From Eubacterium sp. (GTDB taxonomy: Bacteria; Bacillota; Clostridia; Lachnospirales; Lachnospiraceae): DNA of 13,283 bases. This document shows, piece by piece, positions 12,302 through 13,283 of the stretch. The notes below the pieces were generated by a model, which saw nothing but the letters and a program-made list of their open reading frames with translations, was not told where the DNA came from and made no database searches. Each line of letters begins with the position of its first letter. Positions within the stretch are counted from its first letter, which is position 1. The stretch covers positions 1-13,283 of the forward strand of contig DNFT01000056.1 in NCBI GenBank assembly GCA_003486385.1, given 5' to 3'. A program made the position numbers and the translations under genes.

Positions 12302-13125
12302 CTCGTTTGAACCTCCTCAATAATATTCTTTGGGGTTGATGCCCCGGCAGTAATCCCTATTCTTTGCATTCCCCTTATTGCGGTGTAGTCTAAGTCCTCG
12401 GCAGTCTGAATATAATAGGTATTACTACATTCCTCCTTGCAAATCTCAAACAATTTCTGGGTATTGGAACTGTTCTTTCCACCAATGACAATCATGGCAT
12501 CTACCTGTGAAGCTATCTGTCTTGCCTCGGTCTGCCGAACTTCAGTGGCGTTGCAAATCGTATTTAAACATTTTATATCATAACCCTTTTTCTCGAAAAT
12601 TTCAACTATTTCTTTAAATTTCTTTAAATTAAATGTAGTTTGTGATACAATGCTTATATTTTTTGCCAAAATATTCAAATTATTAGCCTCTTCTATGCTG
12701 CCAACCACATAGGTATCCTCACCTGACCATCCGCGTATTCCCCTGACCTCAGGATGTGCGGCATTTCCGACAATTATCACCGTACGTCCTGCCTTCGATT
12801 CTTCCTCAACTATTCTGTATATTTTGGACACAAAAGGACATGTCGCATCCTCTATCTGCATGCCGCACTCCCTAAGTCTGTCAAATTCTGCGCGGCTTGC
12901 CCCATGTGCGCGCACAACAATCGTTCCTTCAGAAAGCTGTGTCAGGTCAGTGTCCTCATCAACAACCTTTACCCCATGCTTTTCTAAATCAGCCACTACC
13001 TGCTCATTATGAATTATTGGTCCATAGGTATATACATGCTCCTTATCCACATTAGCATATACCTTCTCAACAGCTCTCTTTACACCAAAACAAAAGCCCG
13101 CTGTCTTTGCAACTATTACTTCCAT
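12289..13125 (-). CDS. ispH: 4-hydroxy-3-methylbut-2-enyl diphosphate reductase
   Basis: Last enzyme of the MEP isoprenoid pathway; it reduces HMBPP to IPP and DMAPP with a 4Fe-4S cluster, in the cytoplasm. The protein has 278 residues, a normal length. The three cluster ligands are Cys12 (AGFCFGVKRAV), Cys96 (DATCPFV) and Cys191 (NTICNATEVRQ). Substrate-binding His39, His74, His124 and catalytic Glu126 (HPEVRG) are all present. Reducing power probably comes from ferredoxin. It overlaps the S1 gene downstream by 13 bp. No convincing ribosome site precedes ATG 13125 (only a weak AAAGTG), though the N-terminal MEVIVAKTAG fits the family start exactly. Confidence 0.98.
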   Translation of the reverse strand: MEVIVAKTAGFCFGVKRAVEKVYANVDKEHVYTYGPIIHNEQVVADLEKHGVKVVDEDTDLTQLSEGTIVVRAHGASRAEFDRLRECGMQIEDATCPFVSKIYRIVEEESKAGRTVIIVGNAAHPEVRGIRGWSGEDTYVVGSIEEANNLNILAKNISIVSQTTFNLKKFKEIVEIFEKKGYDIKCLNTICNATEVRQTEARQIASQVDAMIVIGGKNSSNTQKLFEICKEECSNTYYIQTAEDLDYTAIRGMQRIGITAGASTPKNIIEEVQTRCQI

Positions 13126-13283
13126 CTATACACTATATTCACTTTCCCGGCTATACCGATATTTCTATTATTACCACACATTTGTCATTGGCTGCTTACA
13201 CTTCTTTTTGTATTATAACCAGCTATTTTCATACTTATACCCCTGCATACTGCAAGCATTGCCTGCAGTACTGCCACCAATAA
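13126..13283. other. Right-end intergenic region, no gene recognised
   Basis: On the minus strand TATAAT at 13217-13212 could be the -10 of the ispH promoter, but no -35 is evident. A 7-bp inverted repeat (TACTGCA/TGCAGTA, 13248-13270) lies nearer the edge. Short open frames run off the edge, but none encodes a recognisable protein end. Confidence 0.4.

Noticed and set aside
13248..13270. Inverted repeat near the right edge as a terminator of an upstream gene
   Set aside because: Stem of 7 bp without a T-run on either strand, and no upstream gene is identifiable.

Overview
The window looks like chromosomal DNA of a motile, strictly fermentative Gram-positive anaerobe, most likely a member of the Lachnospiraceae (the Roseburia / Agathobacter / Lachnospira kind). 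The basis is inference from gene content: a clostridial-type rnfCDGEAB operon, a csrA-flagellin pair, a LytTR/DUF3021 pair, ispH overlapping a four-domain S1 gene, strong AGGAGG-type ribosome sites and moderate G+C. No rRNA, tRNA, transposase, phage gene or CRISPR array was seen. All genes are on the minus strand except one nuclease gene.

Layout from left to right. Positions 1-1748 hold a flagellin gene cut by the window edge and, upstream of it in transcription order, csrA. The flagellin leader carries a near-ideal CsrA-binding hairpin plus a second GGA in the Shine-Dalgarno sequence, so the csrA product probably represses flagellin translation as in Bacillus subtilis. Positions 1749-2143 are non-coding: a sigma-28-like promoter for csrA, a long A/T palindrome, two copies of a 37-bp hairpin repeat whose loops are inverted relative to each other, a terminator, and what looks like the tail of a decayed HEPN gene. 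Positions 2144-2485 encode a small MNT-type nucleotidyltransferase (antitoxin-like). Positions 2688-3600 encode a LytTR DNA-binding protein followed by a four-TM DUF3021 membrane protein, probably a two-gene regulatory switch.

Positions 3810-8917 are the six-gene rnfCDGEAB operon for the membrane-bound ferredoxin:NAD+ oxidoreductase. It has a clear terminator after rnfB and a perfect 19-bp palindrome in the leader of rnfC. RnfE has an unusual cytoplasmic tail with four closely spaced cysteines. Positions 9201-10298 (plus strand, divergent from rnf) encode a DEDDh 3'-5' exonuclease-like protein (YprB/RNase_H_2 type) with an unrecognised C-terminal domain. It converges on cheR (chemotaxis methyltransferase) across a single compact terminator. 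The right end holds the S1-domain protein gene and ispH, overlapping by 13 bp; the last 158 bp show no recognisable gene.

Together the region joins motility (flagellin, CsrA, CheR), energy conservation (Rnf), isoprenoid synthesis and translation (IspH, S1) and two small accessory modules (MNT with possible HEPN remnant, LytTR-DUF3021). The most interesting items are the CsrA/flagellin leader circuit beside an unusually long CsrA, the loop-inverted hairpin repeats around the csrA promoter, the RnfE cysteine tail, and the LytTR-DUF3021 pair. I did not see a wholly new multi-gene system.
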